Assembly: GCA_021636625.1 (NCBI GenBank)
Contig: JAJWLX010000060.1
Location: forward strand, 1 to 19,729
Reading direction: 5' to 3'
Length of the DNA: 19,729 nucleotides
From: Prevotella sp.
Lineage (GTDB): Bacteria > Bacteroidota > Bacteroidia > Bacteroidales > Bacteroidaceae
In this document: positions 19,529-19,729 of the stretch, piece after piece
Layout of the letters: each line of letters begins with the position of its first letter
Numbering within the stretch: position 1 is the stretch's first letter
Made by a program: the position numbers and the translations under genes
Notes under the pieces: generated by a model
What the model was told of the DNA's origin: nothing
Databases searched by the model: none
The model's input: the letters and a program-made list of their open reading frames with translations, nothing else

Positions 19529-19729
19529 TGTTGTTTATGAAACTATTGTAAAGAAAAATGCCTTTATCTTCATATAGTAGGTGTATGCCTTGGGAGTTGT
19601 CGCAAGAATAGGAATCATTAATCGATGACATATATAGTAGAAAGAAAAAATTGGCTTTTTCTACTCATTCCATGTAAAACGTTTTATCATATGACATGCA
19701 TATATATACGACAGTAAATCAATGAATCT
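19529..19729. other. Noncoding right end
   Basis: No gene is visible up to the window edge. GTAGAAA and TTTCTAC with extra A/T pairing form a hairpin at 19637-19664 that could end a transcript arriving from the right on the minus strand. Confidence 0.4.

Overview
The window looks like a chromosomal accessory region of a Bacteroidota gut organism, most likely Prevotella/Segatella. The evidence is repeated TAnnTTTG (-7) promoter boxes, many small lipoproteins with SPII signals, an HU-like gene next to a 'smalltalk' micro-protein, an orphan Prevotella-type secretion tail, and decayed pieces of a Bacteroides-type conjugative element (TraE/TraF). No tRNA, rRNA or CRISPR array was seen. All family names come from reading the translations by eye; no database search was possible.

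Layout. 1-2660 (minus strand): a tightly packed, housekeeping-looking run with a degenerate serine-recombinase-like protein, an alpha/beta hydrolase fused to DUF1653, a thioredoxin, a YccF membrane protein, a small hypothetical protein and the start of a YitT/DUF6198-like membrane protein. 2830-4180: a lipoprotein gene interrupted by an in-frame TAG, abutting remnants of the conjugation genes traF and traE. 4470-6804: an AT-rich type II restriction-modification operon (XRE regulator, amino-methyltransferase, Bpu10I-like endonuclease), followed by a small membrane protein. 7289-8290: debris of a mobile element with an in-frame TAG, frameshifts and a short-period repeat array.

8470-10930: a complete three-gene hipBST-type toxin-antitoxin operon with its own promoter, bracketed by a 35-nt direct repeat (34/35 identical); its downstream part carries two clusters of a 12-mer (CTTGGGGGACAT-like) and a 29-nt perfect palindrome. 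10940-12504: an HU-like/smalltalk pair on the minus strand, with TGACCCTTAATGAC repeats on both sides and a very long inverted repeat upstream. 13160-13278: the tail of the muramoyl-amidase gene that usually accompanies that pair. 13313-14967: a KilA-N gene and a convergent PD-(D/E)XK nuclease-like gene, bracketed by an exact 37-nt direct repeat.

14985-19729: mostly decayed sequence and lipoproteins: a frame riddled with stops, a Big2-type lipoprotein with a surface-export-like Asp run, a serine-recombinase fragment, an XAC2610-like lipoprotein, an orphan secretion tail, a TonB-C-like lipoprotein split at an A8 tract, and an Ig-like lipoprotein.

The main pattern is a chain of small cargo modules (restriction-modification, hipBST, HU/smalltalk, KilA-N plus nuclease), at least three of them bounded by their own duplicated noncoding sequence, set in mobile-element debris. 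This suggests a defence/addiction cargo hotspot. The least described pieces are the KilA-N/nuclease cassette and the repeat families around hipBST and HU/smalltalk.
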